The position numbers were made by a program, and so were the translations under genes. A stretch of DNA of 38,012 nucleotides, taken from positions 1-38,012 of the forward strand of contig JBNLGG010000041.1 in assembly GCA_050305935.1 (NCBI GenBank). The letters are read 5' to 3'. The notes under the pieces are model-generated. The model did no database searches. It worked only from the letters and a program-made list of their open reading frames with translations, and was not told the origin of the DNA. This DNA comes from CAJXNP01 sp050305935 (GTDB taxonomy: Bacteria > Bacteroidota > Bacteroidia > Cytophagales > Cyclobacteriaceae). Shown one piece after another: positions 1 through 7,339 of the stretch (positions within the stretch are counted from its first letter, which is position 1; the number at the start of each line of letters is the position of its first letter).

Positions 1-1110
1 GATGACGGCATTGATGAAATTGCCAAAGTCTTCAGTGCCTCCCATCTTCATGCTTTTGAGATCCGCAACGAGATGATCTTTCACCTCTCCCCAGATATTA
101 TCAGGAATGTACGCACGGCTTGCAGCCGAACATTTCTGTCCCTGAAATTCAAAAGCTCCTCGCGAAAGAGCAGTAGCTACCTGCTTTGGATTGGCCGACT
201 TGTGTGCCAGCACAAAATCTTTTCCACCCGTTTCACCGACAATTCGAGGATAGGTTTTATAGGTTGAAATGTTTGTTCCAATGGTTTTCCACAAATGCTG
301 GAACACGCCCGTACTTCCGGTAAAATGTAACCCTGCAAAATCAGGATGGTTAAAAACGACCTCCCCAGCATCGGATCCATCTACAAAAACAAGGTTAATC
401 ACTCCGTCCGGAACACCAGCTTCCCTGAAAACTTCCATCAACATACGCGCAGAATAAATCTGTGTCAGCGCTGGTTTCCAAACTACCACATTCCCCATCA
501 TGGCTGGAGCAGAAGGCAGATTACCAGCAATTGCAGTGAAATTAAATGGAGTGATGGCGAACACAAATCCCTCCAGCGGCCGGTATTCCAACCGGTTCCA
601 GATACCGGGGGCCGACTGTGGTTGCTCTGCGTAGATTTCCGACATGAAATGTACATTGAACCTCAGGAAATCAATGATCTCGCAAGCCGAATCGATTTCC
701 GCCTGGTAGGCATTTTTTGACTGGCCTAACATGGTGGCTGCATTGATCTTTGCCCGATATGGACCGGCTAATAAATCTGCCGCTTTTAAGAAAATGCTGG
801 CCCTATGTTCCCATGCCATATTCGCCCATTCTTCCCGCACGTTAAGTGCTGATTTTATCGCCAATTCCACATGGCTTTGATCGCCAAAATGGTAATAACC
901 CAGAATATGTTTGTGGTCATGTGGCGGTGAAATTGCCTTTAGCTCATCCGTCCGCACTTCTTCTCCCCCAATGAACATGGGGATGTCGATTTGTTTTGAT
1001 CTTGCTTCCCTTATTGCCTGCTGTAACACCTCCCGCTCCGGGGTGTTTTTGGCATAACTTAATACGGGTTCATTAACTGGTGAAGGAACATTGTAAAAAC
1101 CTGTCGCCAT
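1..1110 (-). CDS. pruA: L-glutamate gamma-semialdehyde dehydrogenase (1-pyrroline-5-carboxylate dehydrogenase), 3' end outside window
   Basis: An open frame of 370 codons runs from ATG (1110-1108) off the left edge with no stop. It starts MATGFYNVPSPVNEPVLSYA. It reads as an aldehyde dehydrogenase of the P5C dehydrogenase subfamily, which oxidises glutamate semialdehyde to glutamate with NAD+ in proline breakdown. The general-base Glu lies in RIVGETGGKDF (about E293) and the nucleophilic Cys in FQGQKCSAASRAYIP (about C327). The 34-residue spacing is what the ALDH family shows. ITPFNFTAIAGNLP and FTGSTGVF are further ALDH signatures. The full protein is normally about 540 residues, so roughly a third is missing. 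It lies 103 bp downstream of yjjG on the same strand, and co-transcription is possible. Confidence 0.93.
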   Translation of the reverse strand, partial: MATGFYNVPSPVNEPVLSYAKNTPEREVLQQAIREARSKQIDIPMFIGGEEVRTDELKAISPPHDHKHILGYYHFGDQSHVELAIKSALNVREEWANMAWEHRASIFLKAADLLAGPYRAKINAATMLGQSKNAYQAEIDSACEIIDFLRFNVHFMSEIYAEQPQSAPGIWNRLEYRPLEGFVFAITPFNFTAIAGNLPSAPAMMGNVVVWKPALTQIYSARMLMEVFREAGVPDGVINLVFVDGSDAGEVVFNHPDFAGLHFTGSTGVFQHLWKTIGTNISTYKTYPRIVGETGGKDFVLAHKSANPKQVATALSRGAFEFQGQKCSAASRAYIPDNIWGEVKDHLVADLKSMKMGGTEDFGNFINAVI

Positions 1111-1213
1111 AGTTTATTTCTTTAAAATGTGTTTTAGAATTTAAAAAAACCTGGGTTCCGGTGGTTTGAGGAATTCGCCGAAAAGTTAATAAGACTGGCA
1201 GGAATAACCAATT

Positions 1214-1906
1214 TTATAGGATGTTCATTAATTCCGTAAGATGAGATATCTCAAAGGTTGGGAAAAAGGTGCTTTTCATTTGGTTGAAGTTACAATACAC
1301 CTGATCCACATTGACGTTAGCCGCCCCCATAATATCTGCTTCTACATCATTCCCAATCATTATGGAAGCCTCCCGCGCCGCATCAGTTTCAGTCAAAGCG
1401 AATTCAAATATGATAGGATTCGGCTTTTTGACTCCTATTTTTTCTGAGGTAATTACTTTTTCAAAATATTTATGAAGGCCCGATGAGGTTAACTTAATAT
1501 GGGCGATTTCTTCAAAACCATTGGTAATCACATTCAGCTTGTATTTCGGAAACAAATATTCCAATACTTCCGACGCGCCATCCACGAGATGTTTATTGTA
1601 AGGACAAACTTTTAAGTATTCATGCCCAAAATCAATAATCCTCTCTTCATCAAAGTATCCCAGTTCATTGAAGATCATTTTAAACCGTTTTGTTCGCAGA
1701 AATTCCTTGTCAATTCGCCCATAACTATATTGTTTCCAAAGACGCTCATTAATAGCATGAAATGTTGACAGAAAAAATGCGAGGTTTAATCCCTGCTTCG
1801 GCAATTCGTACTTATCAAACAGATGGGAAAGCGCTTCCGTAGAGTTTCTCTTAAAATCCCAAAGTGTATCATCCAGATCAAAGAAAAGATGTTTGTACTT
1901 TTTCAA
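1214..1906 (-). CDS. yjjG: YjjG-type noncanonical pyrimidine nucleotidase (HAD superfamily)
   Basis: This 230-residue protein has the four HAD phosphatase motifs in order: FFDLDDTLWDF (motif I, nucleophile Asp near residue 10), VITNGFEEI (motif II), the Lys of GVKKPNPIIFEFAL (motif III) and MIGNDVEADIMGA (motif IV). The helical cap between motifs I and II, and the TLWDF continuation after DLDD, fit the YjjG/5'-nucleotidase group, which dephosphorylates noncanonical pyrimidine nucleoside monophosphates. Substrate specificity is inferred from the family. The ATG at 1906 is only 5 nt after the stop of the arsR-like gene, so the two are almost certainly co-transcribed. Confidence 0.85.
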   Translation of the reverse strand: MKKYKHLFFDLDDTLWDFKRNSTEALSHLFDKYELPKQGLNLAFFLSTFHAINERLWKQYSYGRIDKEFLRTKRFKMIFNELGYFDEERIIDFGHEYLKVCPYNKHLVDGASEVLEYLFPKYKLNVITNGFEEIAHIKLTSSGLHKYFEKVITSEKIGVKKPNPIIFEFALTETDAAREASIMIGNDVEADIMGAANVNVDQVYCNFNQMKSTFFPTFEISHLTELMNIL

Positions 1907-1911
1907 AACGA

Positions 1912-2295
1912 TTAGGCCATGTATTTTCTCGATTGGATTTTGTAGGCTGCCAGTTCCCTGTTGGAATACATGGTTTCGTAATTCTGGAGGTCATTCATAA
2001 GGAGTGAATCTTTTTTGACAAAGCTCAGCACCTGGCCGATAAAATCATGTACTTCTTCCCTGATGCTGTAGAAGACCCATTGGTCTTCCTTTCTGATATT
2101 GACTATTCCTGCATTTTTCAGGTAGATCAAATGCCTGGAGGTTTTTGTCTGTGTAAAATCAAGGATGTGTTCCAGGTCTGTAATGCACATCTCCTTTTTC
2201 TCAATGAGCAAATTTAAGATCCTTACCCGGGCTTCATCTGACAGGGCCTTAAAAACCGGCATCCCGAACGCTAAGCTAAAACTCTTAAGCCTCAT
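1912..2295 (-). CDS. ArsR-family winged-helix transcriptional regulator
   Basis: A 127-residue protein with the ArsR-type winged helix: FKALSDEARVRILNLLIEKK (helices 1-2), ITDLEHIL then TQTKTSRHLIYLKNAGIV (recognition helix) and a wing at IRKEDQWVFYSI. The metal site of the founding members (ELCVCDL) appears here as EMCITDL, with one of the two Cys lost, so metal sensing by the classical site is unlikely. It is the first gene of the arsR-yjjG(-pruA) run. Its upstream region carries four helically spaced GTTAAA repeats that may be its own operator. Its target regulon is not evident from the sequence. Confidence 0.85.
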   Translation of the reverse strand: MRLKSFSLAFGMPVFKALSDEARVRILNLLIEKKEMCITDLEHILDFTQTKTSRHLIYLKNAGIVNIRKEDQWVFYSIREEVHDFIGQVLSFVKKDSLLMNDLQNYETMYSNRELAAYKIQSRKYMA

Positions 2296-2304
2296 AGTAG
2301 TTGC

Positions 2305-2358
2305 GTTAAAGTGAATAGTACTGGTTAAATCTTTGTGATTCCGTTAAATAATGTTAAA
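2305..2358. promoter_or_regulatory. Four GTTAAA repeats spaced 19-19-10 bp upstream of the arsR-like gene
   Basis: GTTAAA occurs at 2305-2310, 2324-2329, 2343-2348 and 2353-2358. The start-to-start distances are 19, 19 and 10 bp, so the repeats lie near the same face of the helix at one- or two-turn intervals. The last two extend to GTTAAATAA. The array sits between the arsR-like start (2295) and the divergent gene at 2460. This placement suggests an operator, perhaps for autoregulation. That role is inference. Confidence 0.4.
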
Positions 2359-2410
2359 TAAGTCACGGTGAAGTCATTGCGACTCAATTTATTAAATGCA
2401 AACCATTAAA

Positions 2411-2441
2411 TTGCCCGTCGATTAGAATTCATGTATATTTA
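2411..2441 (+). promoter_or_regulatory. Candidate Bacteroidota promoter for the gene at 2460
   Basis: TTG at 2411-2413, then 20 bp, then TATATTTA at 2434-2441. This is close to the Bacteroidota pattern TTG-N19/20-TAnnTTTG, with the last G replaced by A. The predicted transcript start lies only about 10-15 nt before the GTG at 2460, giving a very short leader. Confidence 0.35.
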
Positions 2442-2459
2442 CATTTATTTTTTAGTGTA

Positions 2460-3095
2460 GTGGGAAGAAAAATAACAATAGCATTCGGATTAATTGTCGC
2501 TTTGTTTTTAGTGATGGGGCACTATGTTCACGCACAGGATGGCAGGGAAGTCATCCAATTTAGCGGGGTAGTGGTAGAAATGGACAGCACCCAGGGAATT
2601 CCGGGAGTTCATATCTATGTTCCCGGAAAACGCAGGGGAACTTCAGCCAATTTTTACGGATACTTTTCTTTTCCGGTACTGGAAGGCGATACGGTAATTT
2701 TCAGTTCTGTGGGTTATCAAAGGAGAACAATGATCATTCCCAAAAACCATGGGGATGATATGCTCACGGTAGTGGTTCCATTGAAGCAGGACACCATTAT
2801 CCTCGATGAAACGATCGTCATGCCTTACCCCACGGAGGAGTTGTTTAAGGAAGCCATTCTTGCAATGAAATCCCCAACAACAAGTGATGAATATCTTACC
2901 ATGCAGGGCAATTTAGACCCAATGATCCTGGCTCAGATGTACAGGGAGCTTCCAAACGATGGGAGTATGAACTACACCTATTTTAGCAACCAGAACTATA
3001 CCTACATGTTTGATGCCTACGGCGCCAGAACTAATCAGCTTTTAAACCCCTTTGCCTGGTCTAATTTCTTTAAGTCCCTAAAAAAGAAAAAGTAA
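2460..3095 (+). CDS. Exported carboxypeptidase-regulatory-like domain protein
   Basis: A 211-residue protein starting at GTG (no in-frame ATG lies nearer). Residues 1-25 form a signal peptide ending at HYVHAQ. Residues about 33-110 match the CarboxypepD_reg-like beta sandwich seen at the N-terminus of Bacteroidota receptors: FSGVVVEMDSTQGIPGVHIY, the turn GTSANFYGYFSFPVLEGD, and FSSVGYQRRTMIIP. The rest (DETIVMPYPTEELFKEAI and a Tyr/Asn-rich tail ending in SLKKKK) has no domain I recognise. There is no TonB barrel, so this is a free-standing periplasmic or outer-membrane-associated protein of unknown role. It is transcribed divergently from arsR and convergently with hemN. Confidence 0.75.
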   Translation: MGRKITIAFGLIVALFLVMGHYVHAQDGREVIQFSGVVVEMDSTQGIPGVHIYVPGKRRGTSANFYGYFSFPVLEGDTVIFSSVGYQRRTMIIPKNHGDDMLTVVVPLKQDTIILDETIVMPYPTEELFKEAILAMKSPTTSDEYLTMQGNLDPMILAQMYRELPNDGSMNYTYFSNQNYTYMFDAYGARTNQLLNPFAWSNFFKSLKKKK

Positions 3096-3121
3096 CTTAG
3101 TCAGTCTTACTTTCTACAGCC

Positions 3122-3183
3122 ATGGCTTGTGTCTTCACGAGCCATTCCACTGGATTATCCGGTTCGTGAGGACACAGAACCGG
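3122..3183 (+). other. Two adjacent hairpins with mutually complementary 12-nt loop regions
   Basis: Hairpin 1: ATGGCT (3122-3127), loop TGTGTCTTCACG, AGCCAT (3140-3145). Hairpin 2: CCGGTTC (3159-3165) and GAACCGG (3177-3183) enclosing the rest of CGTGAGGACACA. The two loop regions are complementary over 12 positions. As plus-strand RNA all 12 can pair, one of them as a G-U wobble. As minus-strand RNA that pair becomes an A-C mismatch. The segment can therefore form two kissing hairpins or one 13-bp long-range stem (3128-3140 with 3164-3176). It lies between two convergent genes and has no U-tract, so it is not a standard intrinsic terminator. Confidence 0.45.
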
Positions 3184-3209
3184 GGCGTAAAAGGTAACAT
3201 GAAGTTGGA

Positions 3210-4571
3210 TTAAATCGCTTTTGAATACCTTGGTTCCTCTGTTTTACTTTCCGCCATTCTCAGGTCAAAAGCAGAACAAATATTTCGGATAAACACTTTG
3301 CCTAATTTTGTTACGGTAATTTCTTCATTGTTAAGATCCAACAGTCCTTCTGCTTCCATCTGGTTAAGCATTTGCAAGTTTTCTTTTGGTAACTCCGCTA
3401 AAGAAAAGCCACTAAAAGAAGCATAACTATTGCAAATGAGGCTTTTTATCAATCGGCGGATGACAAGGTCCTGTTTTGAAAGAACATGTCCATTTGTCAA
3501 CAATGAATCACCACTTTCTACCGCATTCTCATATTCCTTTACCTTCTTTATGTTCTGGGCAAATGCCCCTTTTGCATCGCTTATCGACGAAGCTCCCAAA
3601 CCAATGAGTAATTCTGTGTTGGTTACAGTGTAACCCATAAAATTTCGATGTAATTGGCCATTCTGTTGCGCAATAAAAAGATCATCCTGGGGTAAGGCAA
3701 AATGATCCATACCAATCTCCCGGTAGCCATTTCCCTGCAACATCTCCTTGCCTATTTCATACAGCCGCCTTTTTAGTTCATTGTCCGGCAAATCACTTTC
3801 GGTATACCTTCGCTGCCCTGGCCTTTTCCATGGCACATGTGCATAGCTGTAATAGGCAATCCTTTCAGGTCGAAGATCTAGCACTTTTTGAAAGGTAGTG
3901 GCAACTATTTCTTCGGTCTGAAATGGCAGGCCGTAAACCAAATCAAAGTTGACCGACTTATAACCGACTTCACGCGCATCTTTAATCGATCTTTCTACAT
4001 TTTCGTAAGGCTGAATACGATTAATGACATGCTGGATTTTTTCGTCAAAATCCTGAACACCAAAGCTCACCCTTCTAAACCCAAGATCGTACAGCGCTTG
4101 TAAGTGACCTCTTTTTGTATTATTGGGATGTCCTTCGAAGCTGAATTCCCGGCTGAATTTATTACCGGAGGAATCCAGGATAGTAGTAACTAAGCGGTTC
4201 AGGTTTTCCGGTGAAAAGAAAGTCGGGGTACCTCCTCCCAAATGGATCTCGCGGATTTCAGGTTTCTCATCAAATAGTTCAAGATAACCTGACCATTCCT
4301 TCAGCAAACAGTCAATGTATTTCTTTTCAACAGCATGATTGATCGTAATGTGCTGGAAACACCCGCAATAAGTGCAGAGGCTTTCGCAAAAAGGAAGGTG
4401 CATATACAGACTGATGCCCTTTTCTTTATTGGTTTCTTCAAATGTCGATTGTACTATTCGAGGCCACTTTGCTGCCAGGTCAGAAGGATTTTCCCATAAA
4501 GGCACCGTTGGGTAGCTGGTATACCTCGGAACCGGCACATTATATTTTAAAATTAAATCTCGCACACTCAT
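3210..4571 (-). CDS. hemN: Oxygen-independent coproporphyrinogen III oxidase (radical SAM)
   Basis: A 453-residue protein of HemN length. The radical-SAM cluster motif is FCESLCTYCGCF, with C62, C66, C69 and the HemN-typical fourth Cys C71. HLGGGTPTFFSPENL follows, then the SAM-binding region around FSFEGHPNNT and RVSFGVQDFDEKIQ. The HemN-type N-terminus YNVPVPRYTSYPTVP and the C-terminal HemN_C winged helix (IRRLIKSLICN to LGKVFIRNICSAFD) separate it from HemW-like paralogues. It converts coproporphyrinogen III to protoporphyrinogen IX without O2, in the cytosol. It is 74 bp downstream of the UbiA-like gene, and an FNR-like dyad lies about 55 bp before its ATG, suggesting control by oxygen. 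Confidence 0.94.
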   Translation of the reverse strand: MSVRDLILKYNVPVPRYTSYPTVPLWENPSDLAAKWPRIVQSTFEETNKEKGISLYMHLPFCESLCTYCGCFQHITINHAVEKKYIDCLLKEWSGYLELFDEKPEIREIHLGGGTPTFFSPENLNRLVTTILDSSGNKFSREFSFEGHPNNTKRGHLQALYDLGFRRVSFGVQDFDEKIQHVINRIQPYENVERSIKDAREVGYKSVNFDLVYGLPFQTEEIVATTFQKVLDLRPERIAYYSYAHVPWKRPGQRRYTESDLPDNELKRRLYEIGKEMLQGNGYREIGMDHFALPQDDLFIAQQNGQLHRNFMGYTVTNTELLIGLGASSISDAKGAFAQNIKKVKEYENAVESGDSLLTNGHVLSKQDLVIRRLIKSLICNSYASFSGFSLAELPKENLQMLNQMEAEGLLDLNNEEITVTKLGKVFIRNICSAFDLRMAESKTEEPRYSKAI

Positions 4572-4619
4572 ACCAGGATAAATTCACAACAAATAAAGTA
4601 CTATTAGCTGAAAATACAT

Positions 4620-4633
4620 ATGATCAAAATCAT
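4620..4633. promoter_or_regulatory. FNR/CRP-like dyad upstream of hemN
   Basis: ATGAT-CAAA-ATCAT is a perfect 5+5 bp dyad with a 4-bp spacer. It matches the FNR consensus TTGAT-N4-ATCAA at 8 of 10 half-site positions. Its centre is about 55 bp upstream of the hemN ATG, which suits activation near -41. An anaerobic coproporphyrinogen oxidase is a classical FNR-type target. Use by a CRP/FNR-family regulator is inferred. Confidence 0.45.
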
Positions 4634-4645
4634 GAGTTACAGTTC

Positions 4646-5464
4646 TCAAAGCCAATTAAAAAACATATCGACAACTACAAACTGAATAACTATCAGGCCA
4701 TCGACCAGAAAAACATAATAGTAATTTGGCCTCGAAGCATTTGAATTCTTAATAAAAAGAAATACAACTATCAGAAACGGTAGATAAAATAAGATCAACC
4801 GTATGTGATAAAATAATATCCCCACGGCATGCAACGCCAGGAAAAAATAAGCAAGATACTTGGTATTTCTAATCCCTATCACTGATGGAACGGTCGTCAG
4901 GTTGCTTCTGAAATCTTTATAAAAATCCCTGATATCAAATGGTAATGTAATAGCAAGGATGAAGAAAAATTGTGAGAAGGCAAGTAAAATGAGCGGGATC
5001 GAAATTGTAAAACCAGTGTGTAGCGCAGGAAGGACTATCCCCACACCTGTCCAGACAAAAGCAATTAAAAAAACCTTCAACAAAGGCACTCCCCTTAACG
5101 GAATCATAATCGTATTTTGAACAGGAAGGGAATTGTACAAAAAGGAAACCAGTCCAAGTACCAAAAAAACGATCAATTCCCCAAGTGATAAATTCAAGCA
5201 GAAGTACACCATAAAAAGCCCTGCGACAATCAAAGCCCATCTTCTCTTTAGCCATTTTTTGATACTAAATTCACTAAAAGAAAATGGATTCTGGCTAACG
5301 GTGTAAATAAGGAAGGTGCTTAGAAAAATAACCGCCAACATGTCAAAAGGTGGCAGTTCAGCTGTATTGTCTATTAAAAATAAGCCCGTCATATAAAAAC
5401 AACAAGCGCAAACCGCAATGAACAGATTGGATTTGACCACATATTTGTAGAAAAGATTAGCCAA
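4646..5464 (-). CDS. UbiA-like polytopic membrane protein, first aspartate motif not visible
   Basis: A 272-residue protein with about eight or nine hydrophobic segments, for example NLFIAVCACCFYMTGLFLI, WALIVAGLFMVYFCLNL, LIVFLVLGLVSFLYNSLPV and YLAYFFLALHAVGILFYHI. The loop ITLPFDIRDFYKDFRSN resembles the second Asp-rich motif (DxxxD) of UbiA prenyltransferases, and VPSVIGIRNTK follows as in that family. The first motif (NDxxDxxxD) is not visible: the expected region reads YTVSQNPFSFSEF, without aspartates. It could be a divergent or inactive family member. It lies upstream of hemN on the same strand. A CAAAATTA at 5552-5559 (TAATTTTG on this strand) may be part of its promoter. Confidence 0.6.
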   Translation of the reverse strand: MANLFYKYVVKSNLFIAVCACCFYMTGLFLIDNTAELPPFDMLAVIFLSTFLIYTVSQNPFSFSEFSIKKWLKRRWALIVAGLFMVYFCLNLSLGELIVFLVLGLVSFLYNSLPVQNTIMIPLRGVPLLKVFLIAFVWTGVGIVLPALHTGFTISIPLILLAFSQFFFILAITLPFDIRDFYKDFRSNLTTVPSVIGIRNTKYLAYFFLALHAVGILFYHIRLILFYLPFLIVVFLFIKNSNASRPNYYYVFLVDGLIVIQFVVVDMFFNWL

Positions 5465-5627
5465 TTAAAATTTTGTTTTTAGGTAAGCTACCATATTTCA
5501 TTTTGCAGAGATACACATTGAGAAATAAAATTCCCAATATTTTACGTTCAACAAAATTACCGGAATAATGGATTTTGGAATAATCCGTCAATTTTTATGC
5601 TGGATTTTTTTCTAATACGAAATGGAT

Positions 5628-5635
5628 TAAATTTG
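5628..5635 (+). promoter_or_regulatory. TAnnTTTG promoter element of lpdA
   Basis: TAAATTTG matches the Bacteroidota -7 consensus TAnnTTTG exactly, 35 bp before the lpdA ATG. A T-rich tract about 20 bp upstream could serve as a weak -33 element, though no clear TTG is present. Confidence 0.45.
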
Positions 5636-5669
5636 CCCCCCTAATCAAAAACAATAAAATCACCGTCAC

Positions 5670-7064
5670 ATGGCATCAAAATACGATTTAATAGTAATTG
5701 GTAGTGGCCCTGGGGGCTACGTAGCGGCTATAAGGGCAGCGCAATTAGGTATGAACGTGGGAGTAGTAGAACGAGCGGAAGTAGGCGGAATCTGCCTCAA
5801 CTGGGGATGTATCCCTACCAAAGCTTTATTAAAAAGCGCACAGGTATTTGAATACATTCAGCATGCAAAAGATTATGGCATAGAAGTAAAAGATGCCAAA
5901 GCTGATTTCTCTGCAATGGTTAAGCGAAGCCGCGATGTGGCCGCCGGTATGAGCAAGGGAATTCAGTTTTTGTTTAAGAAAAATAAAATCGAGATCATCA
6001 ACGGTTTTGGCAAACTGAAAAAAGGCAAAACGGTAGAGGTAACAGACGACAAAGGCAACAAAACGGATATTCAGGCAGAGAACATTATCCTGGCTACAGG
6101 AGGACGATCCAGGGAACTGCCAAACCTTCCCATTGATGGCAAAAAAATCATTGGATACCGGCAAGCGATGAGCCTGGATAAGCAACCGAAGAAAATGGTG
6201 ATCGTGGGTTCAGGAGCAATAGGGGTTGAATTTGCATATTTCTATCATTCCATTGGCACAGAAGTGACCGTTGTTGAGTTTATGCCACGAATTGTCCCGG
6301 TAGAAGATGAAGATATTTCGAAGCAATTAGAAAGAACCTTCAAGAAAGCGGGGATGACCATCATGACCAGCTCGGAAGTAACCAATGTCGACACGAAAGG
6401 CAGTGGATGCAAAGTGACAGTAAAAACCCAAAAAGGTGAAGAAAAAATTGACTGTGACATCGTATTATCTGCCGTCGGTGTAAGCACAAACATTGAAGGA
6501 CTGGGACTGGAAGATGTAGGGATCGTGACGGACAAAGGAAAAGTAATTGTGGATGACTTTTATAAAACCAATATGCCTGGCATCTATGCGATTGGTGATA
6601 TCGTAAAAGGCCCAGCGTTGGCTCACGTGGCATCTGCGGAGGGAATCATCTGCGTGGAGAAAATGGCTGGCCACAATCCCGAACCATTGGATTACAATAA
6701 CATTCCGGGATGTACCTATTGCAGTCCGGAGATCGCTTCTGTAGGCTATACCGAAAAAGCCGCTAAAGATGCCGGGTACGAAATTAAAGTTGGCAAATTC
6801 CCATTTACTGCCAGCGGAAAAGCGAAAGCTGCCGGTGCGCCTGAGGGATTTGTTAAGGTAATTTTTGATGCCAAATATGGCGAATGGCTGGGCGCCCACA
6901 TGATCGGTGCTAACGTGACTGAAATGATCGCTGAAGTAGTAGCAGCCAGAAAGCTTGAGACAACAGGGCATGAAATCATTAAAACAGTTCACCCTCACCC
7001 AACAATGTCTGAGGCGGTCATGGAAGCTGCAGCAGATGCCTATGACGAGGTAATTCATTTGTAG
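5670..7064 (+). CDS. lpdA: Dihydrolipoyl dehydrogenase (E3)
   Basis: A 464-residue flavoprotein with GSGPGGYVAAIRAAQLG (FAD-binding Rossmann motif, residues 11-27), redox disulfide GGICLNWGCIPTKALL (C42 and C47), second NAD-binding motif IVGSGAIGVEFAYFY, FAD motif MPGIYAIGD and the C-terminal HPHPTMSEAVMEAA carrying the catalytic His-Glu pair. It reoxidises lipoamide of the 2-oxoacid dehydrogenase complexes and glycine cleavage in the cytosol. No E1 or E2 genes adjoin it, so it probably serves several complexes from its own promoter. A long inverted repeat with a T-run follows its stop and could end its transcript. Confidence 0.97.
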   Translation: MASKYDLIVIGSGPGGYVAAIRAAQLGMNVGVVERAEVGGICLNWGCIPTKALLKSAQVFEYIQHAKDYGIEVKDAKADFSAMVKRSRDVAAGMSKGIQFLFKKNKIEIINGFGKLKKGKTVEVTDDKGNKTDIQAENIILATGGRSRELPNLPIDGKKIIGYRQAMSLDKQPKKMVIVGSGAIGVEFAYFYHSIGTEVTVVEFMPRIVPVEDEDISKQLERTFKKAGMTIMTSSEVTNVDTKGSGCKVTVKTQKGEEKIDCDIVLSAVGVSTNIEGLGLEDVGIVTDKGKVIVDDFYKTNMPGIYAIGDIVKGPALAHVASAEGIICVEKMAGHNPEPLDYNNIPGCTYCSPEIASVGYTEKAAKDAGYEIKVGKFPFTASGKAKAAGAPEGFVKVIFDAKYGEWLGAHMIGANVTEMIAEVVAARKLETTGHEIIKTVHPHPTMSEAVMEAAADAYDEVIHL

Positions 7065-7085
7065 AATTCAAGTTGAACGCTTCAT

Positions 7086-7221
7086 AAAAAGCTGTTTCAA
7101 AAGTCAGTGGGGAAATTCCCGGATTTATTCCGGCATCTGTCCCTACTTTGCAGACTATCCCATATTGCTACAGATCCCGGAATAAATCCGGGAATAAATT
7201 GACTTTTGAAACAGCTTTTTT
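7086..7221 (+). repeat. 136-bp near-perfect inverted repeat: MITE-like element and/or terminator
   Basis: The arms are 7086-7133 and 7177-7221. The outer 21 bp (AAAAAGCTGTTTCAAAAGTCA at the left, in pieces of 5+16) and the inner 18 bp (TTCCCGGATTTATTCCGG) match, with a small unequal bulge between. The central part pairs further through ATCTGT/ACAGAT. Both ends can be read as TA-flanked with the terminal sequence AAAAGCTGTTTC, as expected of a small non-autonomous transposable element. On the plus strand the stem ends in TTTTTT just after lpdA, so it can also act as a strong terminator. Confidence 0.65.
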
Positions 7222-7286
7222 ATTACCCTTTTCCCTTAAACCCAATGTAATTTTGCAGGGAAGATTGTATCCTCTTGCCGGAAGGA

Positions 7287-7310
7287 TTGTGGCTATAATA
7301 TTTATCTTTG
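7287..7310 (+). promoter_or_regulatory. Candidate promoter of the TPR gene
   Basis: TATCTTTG at 7303-7310 matches TAnnTTTG exactly and lies 29 bp before the chosen ATG at 7340. TTG at 7287-7289 is a possible but closely spaced upstream element. The position supports the downstream start over the longer open frame from 7148, which would run through the inverted repeat. Confidence 0.45.
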
Positions 7311-7339
7311 TCTATTCCATATTTTTAATTGGTAAAAAC

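Noticed and set aside
4442..4744. 100-codon plus-strand frame spanning the hemN start and the UbiA end
   Set aside because: Antisense to two recognised genes and without any recognisable motif.
7148..7339. 64-codon N-terminal extension of the TPR protein
   Set aside because: It reads through the right arm of the inverted repeat, has no promoter-compatible leader and precedes a perfect signal peptide at 7340 with a TAnnTTTG element in front.
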